Assembly: GCA_900542565.1 (NCBI GenBank) | Contig: UQOC01000005.1 | Location: 5,387 to 69,386, forward strand | DNA from: an uncultured Eubacteriales bacterium | GTDB taxonomy: Bacteria; Bacillota; Clostridia; Peptostreptococcales; Anaerovoracaceae | Length of the DNA: 64,000 bases | Direction: 5' to 3' | Shown here: positions 24,175-32,101 of the stretch, one piece after another | How positions within the stretch are numbered: position 1 is the stretch's first letter | How the letters are laid out: each line of letters opens with the position of its first letter | Program-made: the position numbers and the translations under genes | Notes under the pieces: generated by a model | Seen by the model: only the letters and a program-made list of their open reading frames with translations | The model's database searches: none | Told to the model about the DNA's origin: nothing

Positions 24175-26409
24175 TTACGCCTCCTCTCTGTATGTGTTCA
24201 TCACAGAGTCCCTGAACAGTTTTCTTGCGAACCTGTGTGATATCATGTAGGACATGGCGATGATTATGATGTATATTGCAACATAGTTGCCTGGTGTCAG
24301 ATATCCGGCAAGATCCACAACAAAGGTCTGGGTTATGACATGGGCGTAGACCAGCGCCATAACAGCCATGAACAGGGCATATGCCATGGTTGCGGTCAGG
24401 AACAGCTCTATATCCAGAAGCTGTCTTGAGATCTTCCTGGATGCCCCCAAAGTCCTGAGCGTAGTATAATAAGCGTTTCTGGACTTGAGCACTATCCTTA
24501 TGATGAAATACGAAATGAAGAAAAGCGCTATTATGAGCACAGCCAGCATAAATGTCTTCATCAGGGTTATCATCTGCATGAGTTCTATTCCCTCGTCGGC
24601 AAGAGCATCCCTCATGGCCAGGGTCTTAAAGCCCATATCATTCAGGGCGCTTATGGTATCATCAAGCTTCTTGACATCCTCCACATAGACAGAACTCTGA
24701 AAATATCCCTTGTTGACCAGCCGGTCGTACTGATCCTCGTTGACATATACCGCTCCGTTGATGCTCTCATTGTATTCCTCGCCCAGCAGGCTGCTGAAAT
24801 TATTTTTGTTGTATGTCCTGGTGATCCTGACATTTACCGAATCTTTATCATAGACTCCATCAACACTTATCTCTATATTTTTCCCTATGCATTCACCGTC
24901 AGATGTCATATCTCCAAGCATATTGCTCACATATGCTTCTCCCTCCGGGACATTGGAGTTCGGTATTATCTGAAATATCGCATTATCGGAAGTGGACAGG
25001 AAATACTGTCCCTCAAAATATGAACCCAGGTCTTCCTTCTCTGCCGCTATCTGACGGCTTATGCTCTCAAAGAGACTGCTTCCCACATAGAACCGGTTAT
25101 ATCCTCCGGTCTGACTGTCAGGAGCCGCCGCAACGCCTACAACTTTCATCGGGTTTATCAGTTTCAGCATGCCTTCCGGGTCGTATCTCTCGATATATAA
25201 GTCTTTTCCGATCATATCCTCCATTTCATCGGTAAAATATGCATCGTCACTGTCGCCCAGCAGGATGATCTCATTATCATTTTCCGGCATCCTGCCTGCG
25301 GCAAGCTGGCCGTCAAAATCTTTCAGCTCAAAGAAGTTCCCGTAAAACCAGTACCATCCTTCCTGATCGATGACAGATTCTGTATAGTCTGTGAGCATGT
25401 CGTTTTTTGAAACCCTGCTGACATTATCAAGGGCTTCCACCTGAGCCAGCTCGTCTTCTGTTATGGCTGACCTGTCCTCCTTACTGATGACTATACGGCT
25501 GTCAGAAGAATCAGAAAAGAACTGGCTGTATCCATATATTGATTCTTCATAGGCCATCTTCTGAAAGCTGGAATAAGTCCCTGCTACAGCAAAGACAACA
25601 AACAGGAATACCGCAAATATGAGTACGAATTTCGCCGGGATATTGAAGGCGTTCCTTGCACCGATCCTTATCCTGTCTGCTGCGGTTATATCGCTGAACC
25701 TGCGGGCCGTTTCCGTCTGAGGCGGTACAGGCTTTGCAATGACCTTGTCTTCCAGTATCTTGCCGTCATGCATTTTTATGAGCCTCGTGGCGTACTTTTC
25801 CACCTGTTCCAGATTGTGGGTAACTATGATGACAAGTTTGTCTTTTGAAATCTGGCTGAGGAGACTTATGACATCTTCAGCCGATTTGCTGTCAAGATTT
25901 CCCGTAGGCTCATCGGCGACTATTATGGGTGTCTCCTTGGCAAGGGCTCTTGCGATGGCCACCCTCTGCTTCTGACCGCCGGAAAGCTTGGCGCATTTTG
26001 TCCCGGCAAAATCCGACAGACCGACTTTCTCTATGATGTCCATGACCCTGTCTCTGGCTTCTTTTTTGCTTTCGCCATTGAGGAGAAGGGCCAGCTCCAC
26101 ATTCTGGTAGACCGTATAGCTGTTCACCAGATTGAAATTCTGGAAAATGTTCCCCACATATTTACGGCGGTATTCTTCAAAATCAGCCTCGTTGTAGTGG
26201 CTGGTCTCCTGGCCGTTTATATACATTTCCCCTTCTTCGTAGGTATCCAGCCCCGAAAGCACATTGAGGAGAGTTGACTTGCCGCTTCCCGATTCGCCGG
26301 TTATCACGACAAACTCGCCCATCGACAGCTCCAGGTTTACCCTGGAAAAACCGCTGGTTATGACTCCGTTGCTGTAATAAAATTTTGATACATTTTTAAG
26401 TTTGAGCAT
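24175..26409 (-). CDS. ABC transporter, fused ATPase-permease (MacB/FtsX-like), first gene of pair
   Basis: 744 residues with the same order as its downstream paralogue: nucleotide-binding domain 1-230 (Walker A ITGESGSGKST, signature LSGGQKQR, Walker B IIVADEPTGNLDS), a transmembrane segment near 265-285, an extracytoplasmic domain, and three C-terminal transmembrane segments. The ATG at 26409 follows AAAAGGGG at 7 nt; a longer frame to 26493 has no such signal. A heterodimer with the 820-residue paralogue is likely. No two-component system lies beside it; a palindrome in the promoter suggests a one-component repressor instead. Confidence 0.88.
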   Translation of the reverse strand: MLKLKNVSKFYYSNGVITSGFSRVNLELSMGEFVVITGESGSGKSTLLNVLSGLDTYEEGEMYINGQETSHYNEADFEEYRRKYVGNIFQNFNLVNSYTVYQNVELALLLNGESKKEARDRVMDIIEKVGLSDFAGTKCAKLSGGQKQRVAIARALAKETPIIVADEPTGNLDSKSAEDVISLLSQISKDKLVIIVTHNLEQVEKYATRLIKMHDGKILEDKVIAKPVPPQTETARRFSDITAADRIRIGARNAFNIPAKFVLIFAVFLFVVFAVAGTYSSFQKMAYEESIYGYSQFFSDSSDSRIVISKEDRSAITEDELAQVEALDNVSRVSKNDMLTDYTESVIDQEGWYWFYGNFFELKDFDGQLAAGRMPENDNEIILLGDSDDAYFTDEMEDMIGKDLYIERYDPEGMLKLINPMKVVGVAAAPDSQTGGYNRFYVGSSLFESISRQIAAEKEDLGSYFEGQYFLSTSDNAIFQIIPNSNVPEGEAYVSNMLGDMTSDGECIGKNIEISVDGVYDKDSVNVRITRTYNKNNFSSLLGEEYNESINGAVYVNEDQYDRLVNKGYFQSSVYVEDVKKLDDTISALNDMGFKTLAMRDALADEGIELMQMITLMKTFMLAVLIIALFFISYFIIRIVLKSRNAYYTTLRTLGASRKISRQLLDIELFLTATMAYALFMAVMALVYAHVITQTFVVDLAGYLTPGNYVAIYIIIIAMSYMISHRFARKLFRDSVMNTYREEA

Positions 26410-26512
26410 ATACATACCCCTTTTCGCTTTTTTCAGTCCAACCGGTCCGCAGGATCTGTTATCTGCATCTCTGCCGTCCGTCGGCCCTTTCACAGAGTCT
26501 TCACCCTGCGCA

Positions 26513-26542
26513 CAAAAAAAGTGTACTAAATAAATAGTACAC
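26513..26542 (-). terminator. Possible carD terminator (same sequence as the operator)
   Basis: On the minus strand an 8-bp stem with 6-nt loop is followed by TTTTTTTG, about 50 bp after the carD stop. The stem is AT-rich and would be weak. It may serve as both terminator and operator. Confidence 0.45.
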
Positions 26543-26548
26543 CGTCAA
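26520..26548 (-). promoter_or_regulatory. ABC-pair promoter with palindromic operator in its spacer
   Basis: TTGACG (26543-26548), exactly 17 bp, TACACT (26520-26525) on the minus strand. The perfect dyad GTGTACTA-N6-TAGTACAC (26521-26542) fills the spacer and overlaps the -10, a classical repressor position. The half-site resembles operators of YtrA-subfamily GntR regulators, which control ABC transporters; that assignment is from memory of the motif. The same hairpin followed by T7 could instead be the carD terminator. Confidence 0.6.
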
Positions 26549-26593
26549 TAAAAAATGCTGATCGTAAGTTTTAGTTAAGAAATTTGAAAATTG

Positions 26594-27091
26594 TTATTTT
26601 TCCAGTTTGCTCACAAGAAAATCTATGACCTTGTCCTTTTCTATCCCCAGTGCATAGGCCAGTTCCTCGCTTATTATCTTTTCCGCCTCCCTGAAAGTCC
26701 TCTCGTCAGCGATATGCAGTTTCTTTCCCCTGGATTCCTGTTCGTTCTGCTTAAATTTTAACTTTCTGGCCAGCAATATGATGTCCCTGATATCTCCGTA
26801 AAGAAGTATATTCTTGAAGGCTGCCTGGCGTTCCCTGTCATTGGTTATCCAAGGATCGCTCTCAAGGGGCAAGGTTTCAAGCAGGTCCATGACCTCGCCC
26901 CTTGTGAGCACAGATCTGATCTTGCTCACACCTTTTTCGTTGCTGACAGGCACATAAGTTACTGACCCTCCGCGCCGGAGTACATAATATCTGTCGTTCT
27001 TGCCGCCGAACTTCATATCAGCTATCTCCTGTACCTGATAAAGTCCTTCGGTCCCGTATACTACCATATCTCCCTCTTTAAAAGTATTCAT
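26594..27091 (-). CDS. CarD/CdnL-type RNA-polymerase-binding regulator
   Basis: 165 residues. The N-terminal Tudor-like RNA-polymerase interaction domain (about 1-65: FKEGDMVVYGTEGLYQVQEI, then YVPVSN) is the same fold as the CarD-like domain of Mfd. The helical C-terminal DNA-binding domain (KIRSVLTRGEVMDLLE, then RDIILLARKLKFKQ) carries no extra domain. Homologues stabilise the open promoter complex at rRNA and other promoters. The ribosome binding site is weak. A 618-bp upstream region with a phased repeat array and a possible distant promoter suggests unusual control. Confidence 0.9.
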   Translation of the reverse strand: MNTFKEGDMVVYGTEGLYQVQEIADMKFGGKNDRYYVLRRGGSVTYVPVSNEKGVSKIRSVLTRGEVMDLLETLPLESDPWITNDRERQAAFKNILLYGDIRDIILLARKLKFKQNEQESRGKKLHIADERTFREAEKIISEELAYALGIEKDKVIDFLVSKLEK

Positions 27092-27709
27092 ATCTCATCA
27101 CTCTTTCTGTTGTTCTTATATCTGTCATCTTTAACATGCGGCATGCCGTCTGCCCGGCATTGCGGTTTATGCGCAGTTTGGGTTCTCCCCTGCAACGAGG
27201 TGCGCCGTTTAAGTATGTGGACCCGGGCTCTCTGTCTCCCCGGCTCCGATGTTGGCTTTTTGCTAAACCTCAGCCATATGAGCCAACATTGCATGTCGAA
27301 AAATGTCGAAAATGTCGGAAAAAATGCCCGATGTTGGCTTTTTGACTGCGCAGAGTCATTTCAGACAACAGTTTTCCGGGAAACTGTTACCTGTTTTATG
27401 TCTGTGGGCTCAAAAAGACAACATTTCAGAGAAAAGCAGGATAATCCGGTGCCGTTTGTTGGCTTTTTCCTCACTGAGCGAAAAAACAGCCAACCGCTTT
27501 TCATGCCGCCCTGCCGAAATGTTGTATATATTTTGAAAATCCGATTTTTTACAACATCAGTCCATAATTTCCCCGGTCTGAAAGGGGTTTCAACCGGAAA
27601 TGCTGCAATTTTTTATGGATTTCCAATTTTCATACAACATACGCCTGGACATAAAGGCTGACCATCCGCCCATACCCTGTATTTCATATATATTATATCA
27701 CATTTTCCG
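27092..27709. other. 618-bp region between the CAT-like gene and carD
   Basis: No convincing gene. It contains six paired half-sites (27249-27640), a run of ATGTCG-like repeats at 27293-27330, and a minus-strand promoter candidate at its far end (27685-27713) that would make most of the region a leader of carD. A 183-codon plus-strand frame crosses it, but it has no family resemblance and is explained by the repeat sequence. Confidence 0.7.
27249..27640. repeat. Array of six phased TGTTGGC-type inverted pairs
   Basis: Nine-base half-sites near ATGTTGGCT alternate strictly with their complement. Starts are plus at 27249, 27331, 27384, 27456, 27519 and 27600; minus at 27281, 27363, 27416, 27488, 27549 and 27632. 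The within-pair distance is 32 bp in five pairs and 30 in one, so units span 41 bp (39 in one). Gaps between pairs are 50, 21, 40, 31 and 51 bp, near whole helical turns. The pairs at 27249, 27331 and 27456 carry a T tract directly inside the plus half-site. Two half-sites (27384, 27600) are poor matches found by position. Confidence 0.7.
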
Positions 27710-27713
27710 TCAA
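27685..27713 (-). promoter_or_regulatory. Possible promoter reading through the array to carD
   Basis: TTGACG (27708-27713), 17 bp, TATATG (27685-27690) on the minus strand. The -35 overlaps the stop codon of the CAT-like gene. A TATAAT also occurs inside the spacer but at non-standard distance. Confidence 0.45.
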
Positions 27714-28333
27714 AAATCATGGGGCAAATTTGTGCAGGCTCCCTGGAGTCTTTCCAGAAACTCGCAGGCCTCCAGCCCGTCCATCTGCACATGATGGAAC
27801 TGAAATGACACCGGCAGCAGGGTCCTGTCCTCCTGCCTCCTGTATTTTCCCCAGATCAGAAAGGGGTTGTTGAATATGCCGCTGTACATGTTTACCGCAC
27901 CGTCTATATCATAAGCGGCCAGATTGGATGTTCCTATTATCATGCGGTCCGGCAGCTCAAAGTCCGTGCAATCCAAGCGGACCTTTTCAGTCAGCTCATC
28001 GTAGATGGCGCTGAACCGGTCAGGGGCATCGCAGAAAGGCAGGTCACAGGTGCTCAGGCCGCCGCTGATGTCTGCTACTATGGTGTTGACTCCTATCTCG
28101 TCGTACTCCAGCATCTTCTCGCCCGCCGGCAGCAGGCGGAACTGAGGCGTCTTATGCGCCGCCTGCGCCGTGCAGAAGCACATCAGCATGTTGAATCTGT
28201 ATCCGCTTTCCTTGAGGCGGACCAGAGGTGATACATCAAGAGTCTTAAATATGGTCACCATAGGCATAGGCGCATCTTTGTAGAGCTGCCAGCTCTTGGC
28301 TCTGGGCGTGGTCATCGGGTCTACTTCTCGCAT
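27710..28333 (-). CDS. CatA-like O-acetyltransferase (CAT family)
   Basis: A 207-residue protein of the trimeric chloramphenicol-acetyltransferase family. The catalytic motif HHVQMDG is at about 180-186 with the preceding PVSFQFHHV strand, and NPFLIWGKY and the N-terminal WQLYKDAP are family-typical. I chose the ATG at 28333, which follows AAGGAGG; an in-frame ATG at 28351 is upstream of this ribosome binding site. Many chromosomal homologues of this group in Clostridia do not give chloramphenicol resistance, so substrate and phenotype are open. It is a single gene between terminated pnp and carD. Confidence 0.85.
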   Translation of the reverse strand: MREVDPMTTPRAKSWQLYKDAPMPMVTIFKTLDVSPLVRLKESGYRFNMLMCFCTAQAAHKTPQFRLLPAGEKMLEYDEIGVNTIVADISGGLSTCDLPFCDAPDRFSAIYDELTEKVRLDCTDFELPDRMIIGTSNLAAYDIDGAVNMYSGIFNNPFLIWGKYRRQEDRTLLPVSFQFHHVQMDGLEACEFLERLQGACTNLPHDF

Positions 28334-28378
28334 TTTTTCCTCCTTATCCATATCAACGCCCCTGTCTCCAAAGGGCGC

Positions 28379-28433
28379 AAAAAACCGCTCTCCTGCGGAC
28401 AGGCGGTCAGCCGTCCGTCAGAAAGCGGTTTTT
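28379..28433. terminator. Terminator between pnp and the CAT-like gene
   Basis: The outer arms AAAAAACCGCT and AGCGGTTTTT enclose an inner stem CTGCGGAC/GTCCG. On the minus strand it follows the pnp stop by 12 bp. Confidence 0.85.
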
Positions 28434-28444
28434 AAAATGTTATC

Positions 28445-30562
28445 CTATTTTGCGTCAGGCAGGCTGGTCCTCATCAGGTTTATCCTGTTCTGGTTGTCGA
28501 TCTCATAGATCTTGACTTCTACCTTATCGCCGATGTTCATTACATCTTCTACTTTTTCCACTCTGCCTTTTGCCATCTTGGAAATGTGCAGCAGGCCTTC
28601 TTTTCCAGGGAGGATCTCTATGAAAGCGCCGAAGTTCATTATCCTTGTTACGGTACCTTCGTATACCTCGCCAACTTCCGGATCCTTGGTCAGCATTTCG
28701 ATCTGGCGGCGGGCTTCCTCTGCGCCGGCCTGGTCTACACTGTAAATGCTTACAAGGCCAGGGATTTCCTCGGAAATATCTATCTTTACACCAGTTTCTT
28801 CGATGATCTTGTTGATGGTCTTTCCTCCCGGACCGATGACTATCCTTACCTTGTCAGGATCTATGTTCATGGTCATGGCTCTCGGTGCATACTTGGACAG
28901 TTCAGAACGAGGTGCTTCTATTTCTTCGAGCATCTTGCCCATGATGTACATCCTGCCCTCTTTTGCCTGTTTAAGGGCTTTTTCGAGTATCTCCCTTGAA
29001 AGTCCGTGAACTTTGATGTCCATCTGTATGGCTGTGACTCCATCCTCGGTGCCGGTAACCTTAAAGTCCATATCCCCCAGGAAATCTTCCATACCCTGGA
29101 TATCTGAAAGGATAGCAAATTCAGAAGTGCCGACCTCTTTTACTCTTTCGATAAGTCCCATGGCTATTCCGGCAACAGGCTTTTTGATAGGCACGCCGGC
29201 GTCCATCAGAGCAAGACATGAACCGCAGGTTGATCCCATTGAGGTAGAACCGTTGGATGAAAGTACTTCGGATACTACTCTTATGGCGTAAGGGAAGTCC
29301 TCAACGCTCGGCAGTACCGGTACCAGAGCTCTTTCTGCCAGAGCGCCGTGGCCGATCTCTCTCCTGCCCGGGCTTCTTGAAGTCTTTGCTTCGCCCACGG
29401 AATATCCCGGGAAGTTATAGTGGTGCATATATCTCTTGGAAGTATCCTCGGTGATACCGTCGATGGTCTGAGCCTCGCTGGCCGGAGCCAGAGTACATAC
29501 GGAAAGGACCTGAGTCTGGCCTCTCTTGAACAGGCCGGAGCCGTGAGTCCTCGGCAGCAGTCCGGTCTCGCACCATATAGGTCTGATCTCATCAAGCTTT
29601 CTGTTGTCAGGGCGGATGCCTTCGTCCATTATCATTGCCCTTACAGTTTCTTTGGTTATATTGTAAAGGACAGAATCTATATCTCTTGCGCCTTCAGGAT
29701 AGATCTCCTCGAAGTGCTCTTTAGTCTCCGCCTCAACAGCGTCCATGTTTTCCAGTCTCTCCAGCTTATCCGGAGTGCGGATGGCCTCTTTCATCTTAGG
29801 GGCAGCGTATTCCCTTACAGCCTGATCTATCTCATCAAGCGGCTTGTAGAGCACCACTTCCTGCTTAGGCCTGCCCACTTCTCTCACGATCTCTTCAATG
29901 AATTCTACGATCTTCTTTATCTCTTCGTGGGCAAAGAGGATAGCATCAAGCATTTCCATTTCAGGAACTTCATTGGCTCCGGCTTCTACCATCATTATGG
30001 CTTCCTTGGTACCGGAAACCGTCATATCCATGTCGGAAACTTCTCTCTGCTCCAGAGTCGGGTTGATGACCAGTTTGCCGTCAACTCTTCCCACTTTGAC
30101 CGAACCTGTCGGCCCGTCCCATGGTATGTCGGAAGTGGCCAGGGCGACCGATGAGCCTATCATGCCGCAGATCTCAGGCGAGCAGTCAGGATCCACTGAC
30201 ATTACTGTAGCCACCACCACTACATCGTTATAATATCCCTTAGGGAACAGCGGCCTGATAGGCCTGTCTATGAGCCTTGATGTCAGTATGGCGTGTTCGC
30301 TTGGTCTTCCCTCTCTTTTGATGAATCCTCCCGGTATCTTGCCTACTGAATACATTCTTTCTTCAAAATCTACAGAAAGAGGGAAAAAGTCTATATCCGG
30401 CTTTGGTTCTTTTGAAGCGCAGGCGGTTACATTTACCACCGTATCGCCGTACCTTACCATGACTTGTCCGTTGGCCTGTTCGCATACTTTGCCGATCTCA
30501 AACTGCAGGAGCCTGCCTCCCACCGCTGTCTTAAATGTTCTGTAATCTTCAAATCTTGCCAT
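28445..30562 (-). CDS. pnp: Polyribonucleotide nucleotidyltransferase (PNPase)
   Basis: A 705-residue 3'-to-5' phosphorolytic exoribonuclease of the RNA degradosome. Two RNase PH domains (first: [17 protein letters not shown]; second: [42 protein letters not shown]) are followed by a KH domain ([21 protein letters not shown]) and an S1 domain ([20 protein letters not shown]). The ATG at 30562 gives the usual [10 protein letters not shown] start, though AGGAGG lies 12 nt upstream; a TTG 9 nt further upstream is possible. It follows rpsO as in most Firmicutes. A large inverted repeat lies in its leader. Confidence 0.97.
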   Translation of the reverse strand: MARFEDYRTFKTAVGGRLLQFEIGKVCEQANGQVMVRYGDTVVNVTACASKEPKPDIDFFPLSVDFEERMYSVGKIPGGFIKREGRPSEHAILTSRLIDRPIRPLFPKGYYNDVVVVATVMSVDPDCSPEICGMIGSSVALATSDIPWDGPTGSVKVGRVDGKLVINPTLEQREVSDMDMTVSGTKEAIMMVEAGANEVPEMEMLDAILFAHEEIKKIVEFIEEIVREVGRPKQEVVLYKPLDEIDQAVREYAAPKMKEAIRTPDKLERLENMDAVEAETKEHFEEIYPEGARDIDSVLYNITKETVRAMIMDEGIRPDNRKLDEIRPIWCETGLLPRTHGSGLFKRGQTQVLSVCTLAPASEAQTIDGITEDTSKRYMHHYNFPGYSVGEAKTSRSPGRREIGHGALAERALVPVLPSVEDFPYAIRVVSEVLSSNGSTSMGSTCGSCLALMDAGVPIKKPVAGIAMGLIERVKEVGTSEFAILSDIQGMEDFLGDMDFKVTGTEDGVTAIQMDIKVHGLSREILEKALKQAKEGRMYIMGKMLEEIEAPRSELSKYAPRAMTMNIDPDKVRIVIGPGGKTINKIIEETGVKIDISEEIPGLVSIYSVDQAGAEEARRQIEMLTKDPEVGEVYEGTVTRIMNFGAFIEILPGKEGLLHISKMAKGRVEKVEDVMNIGDKVEVKIYEIDNQNRINLMRTSLPDAK

Positions 30563-30610
30563 TATTAACAACTACCTCCTGTTAATTTCTTCTCTTCACT
30601 TTGGCAATCG

Positions 30611-30692
30611 ATGGCTCTCCGCATTGATTTTCCCGATCTCCAGCACATCTTGCCCATTGCAGAAAAACTTAAAAATCAATGCCGGGAGCCAT
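30611..30692 (-). promoter_or_regulatory. Long stem-loop in the pnp leader
   Basis: Arms 30611-30631 and 30672-30692 (21 nt each, 18 paired with one 3-nt internal mismatch: ATGGCTC/GAGCCAT and GCATTGATTTT/AAAATCAATGC) enclose a 40-nt loop. It lies 50-130 nt upstream of the pnp start, where enteric pnp mRNA has an RNase III-processed autoregulatory stem. Confidence 0.7.
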
Positions 30693-30708
30693 ATCGAGTG
30701 ATACAAAT

Positions 30709-30731
30709 AAGCGGGGATGATATCCCCGCTT
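30709..30731 (-). terminator. Hairpin after rpsO (terminator or processing site)
   Basis: A 10-bp perfect stem AAGCGGGGAT/ATCCCCGCTT with a 3-nt loop. On the minus strand it is followed by ATTTGTA, a weak U tract, so partial read-through from rpsO into pnp is likely. Confidence 0.6.
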
Positions 30732-30813
30732 AAAGTCGATCTCTGCCGCAAGCCCGTACATACGACAGCTTGCATGCTTGCGCCCGCAAACGGAGAGAAA
30801 AGCGCCTTTTCGC

Positions 30814-31080
30814 CTATTTTCTCAGTCCTAAACGAGCGATAAGGGTCCTGTATCTCTCAAGGTCTTTCTCCCTGAGATATGCAAGAAGGTTCCTTCTCTG
30901 TCCTACCATCTTGAGAAGGCCTCTTCTGGAATGATGGTCTTTCTTGTGGACTTTGAGATGTTCGTTAAGATCGTTGATCCTGTAAGTAAGGATAGCGATC
31001 TGAACTTCCGGGGAACCGGTGTCGCCTTCTTTGAGCTGATAATCTTTGATTATCTGTTTTTTGATCTCTTTGGTTATCAT
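30814..31080 (-). CDS. rpsO: 30S ribosomal protein S15
   Basis: 88 residues, exactly the usual length. It binds 16S rRNA at the three-way junction h20-h21-h22. Typical stretches are [40 protein letters not shown] and [10 protein letters not shown]. The ATG at 31080 follows AAAAGGAG; the open frame to 31161 is not preceded by a signal. S15 usually regulates its own mRNA leader; here the leader is about 80 nt. Confidence 0.98.
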   Translation of the reverse strand: MITKEIKKQIIKDYQLKEGDTGSPEVQIAILTYRINDLNEHLKVHKKDHHSRRGLLKMVGQRRNLLAYLREKDLERYRTLIARLGLRK

Positions 31081-31167
31081 TTTCTGTCTCCTTTTCTTAT
31101 TCGCCTCATGCCCTGTGCTGCGTCGGAGTGTCGCCATACGGAGCAAAAGGTAAAATTCCAACGCCTT

Positions 31168-31196
31168 ATATTAACATAAAAAAACCGTTTTGTCCA
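31168..31196 (-). promoter_or_regulatory. rpsO promoter
   Basis: TGGACA (31191-31196), 17 bp, TAATAT (31168-31173) on the minus strand. Confidence 0.75.
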
Positions 31197-31280
31197 TCAG
31201 TTTTTCCTAAACTTCCGCAATTTTGAGAGATCTTTACATCAATTTCGGTATACCGGCATACCATGCCGCCAAACTCTCCA

Positions 31281-32081
31281 TCACACCATGTAATTATATG
31301 CTCTCACCATTTCAGTCACATCGTTGGTCTTATATTCGACTATCTTTTCGGAGATAAGCTCCACTCCCGGATATGACGAAGCGCCAAGGGCATCTGCATG
31401 TTTCTGGTATTCTATCCTGAGAGTGATCTCATCAGGTATTGCTATATGACCGCCCATCTTGCCGGCAATGGCTGTTTTTACGCCTTCTTCAATGAGGTCG
31501 CATGCGTCTGCAGGATGGATGCTCATGACAGAATCACCTACACCTTTTTTTACAGCTACAGTCCCGATCTGAGGGATGTATTTCTTTGCATGATCGCAGA
31601 TGGCTTCATCTCCGCTGATAAATACAACTGGTACTCCCAGCTTGGCGGCATTATAGCTGTTCTTCATAAATTCTGACATTCTTTCGCCGTTTATCCACAC
31701 ATGATCAAGTTTAGGATAGCAGCTGGTATGGGCAAGGGGATTTTTATCTGAGCCTGCTTCCGAGTGATATCCTATGTATATCACACAGTCAAAAGTTTCA
31801 TCCAGGCCTTCCAGCATGGAAAGAAGCGTTCCGCCCCATCCTCTTATGAGTTTTACTCCTCTCGGCAGCAGGTTATGGTCTATGTTCATTGCGTTGTCGT
31901 GACCGTCGCGGACTATGATCTCCTCTGCTCCTGCTGCAAACGCTCCTCTGCAGGCAGCGGCAACTTCAAGAGACATCTGTCTGGCTGCTTCAGCATACAT
32001 ATGACCGTCAGGCACAGTCTCTCCCCATGATACTACATCTGTCACGCCTTCAATGTCTGCACTGATAAACACTTTCTTCAC
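31281..32081 (-). CDS. M55 family D-aminopeptidase (DppA-like)
   Basis: A 266-residue zinc peptidase of the DppA family, which cleaves D-Ala-containing dipeptides and amides. It begins KKVFISADIEGVTDV (metal-binding D and E of SADIEG) and has IIVRDGHDNAMNID, the His in IYIGYHSEAGS, LDHVWINGERMSE and FISGDEAICDHAKK. The start is a GTG at 32081 after GAGGAGG. It lies 20 bp after alr on the same strand. With alr and an M20 amidohydrolase it forms a likely D-amino-acid or cell-wall-peptide recycling unit. Confidence 0.92.
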   Translation of the reverse strand: MKKVFISADIEGVTDVVSWGETVPDGHMYAEAARQMSLEVAAACRGAFAAGAEEIIVRDGHDNAMNIDHNLLPRGVKLIRGWGGTLLSMLEGLDETFDCVIYIGYHSEAGSDKNPLAHTSCYPKLDHVWINGERMSEFMKNSYNAAKLGVPVVFISGDEAICDHAKKYIPQIGTVAVKKGVGDSVMSIHPADACDLIEEGVKTAIAGKMGGHIAIPDEITLRIEYQKHADALGASSYPGVELISEKIVEYKTNDVTEMVRAYNYMV

Positions 32082-32101
32082 TTTTTTGTACCTCCTCGCT
32101 G

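Noticed and set aside
27249..27640. Integron attC sites
   Set aside because: GTTGGC recalls the attC core, but the units are too short (41 bp), lack the second pair of boxes and there is no integrase or cassette gene.
27110..27661. 183-codon plus-strand open frame across the carD upstream region
   Set aside because: Composition follows the repeat array, there is no recognisable domain, and the frame has no ribosome binding site.
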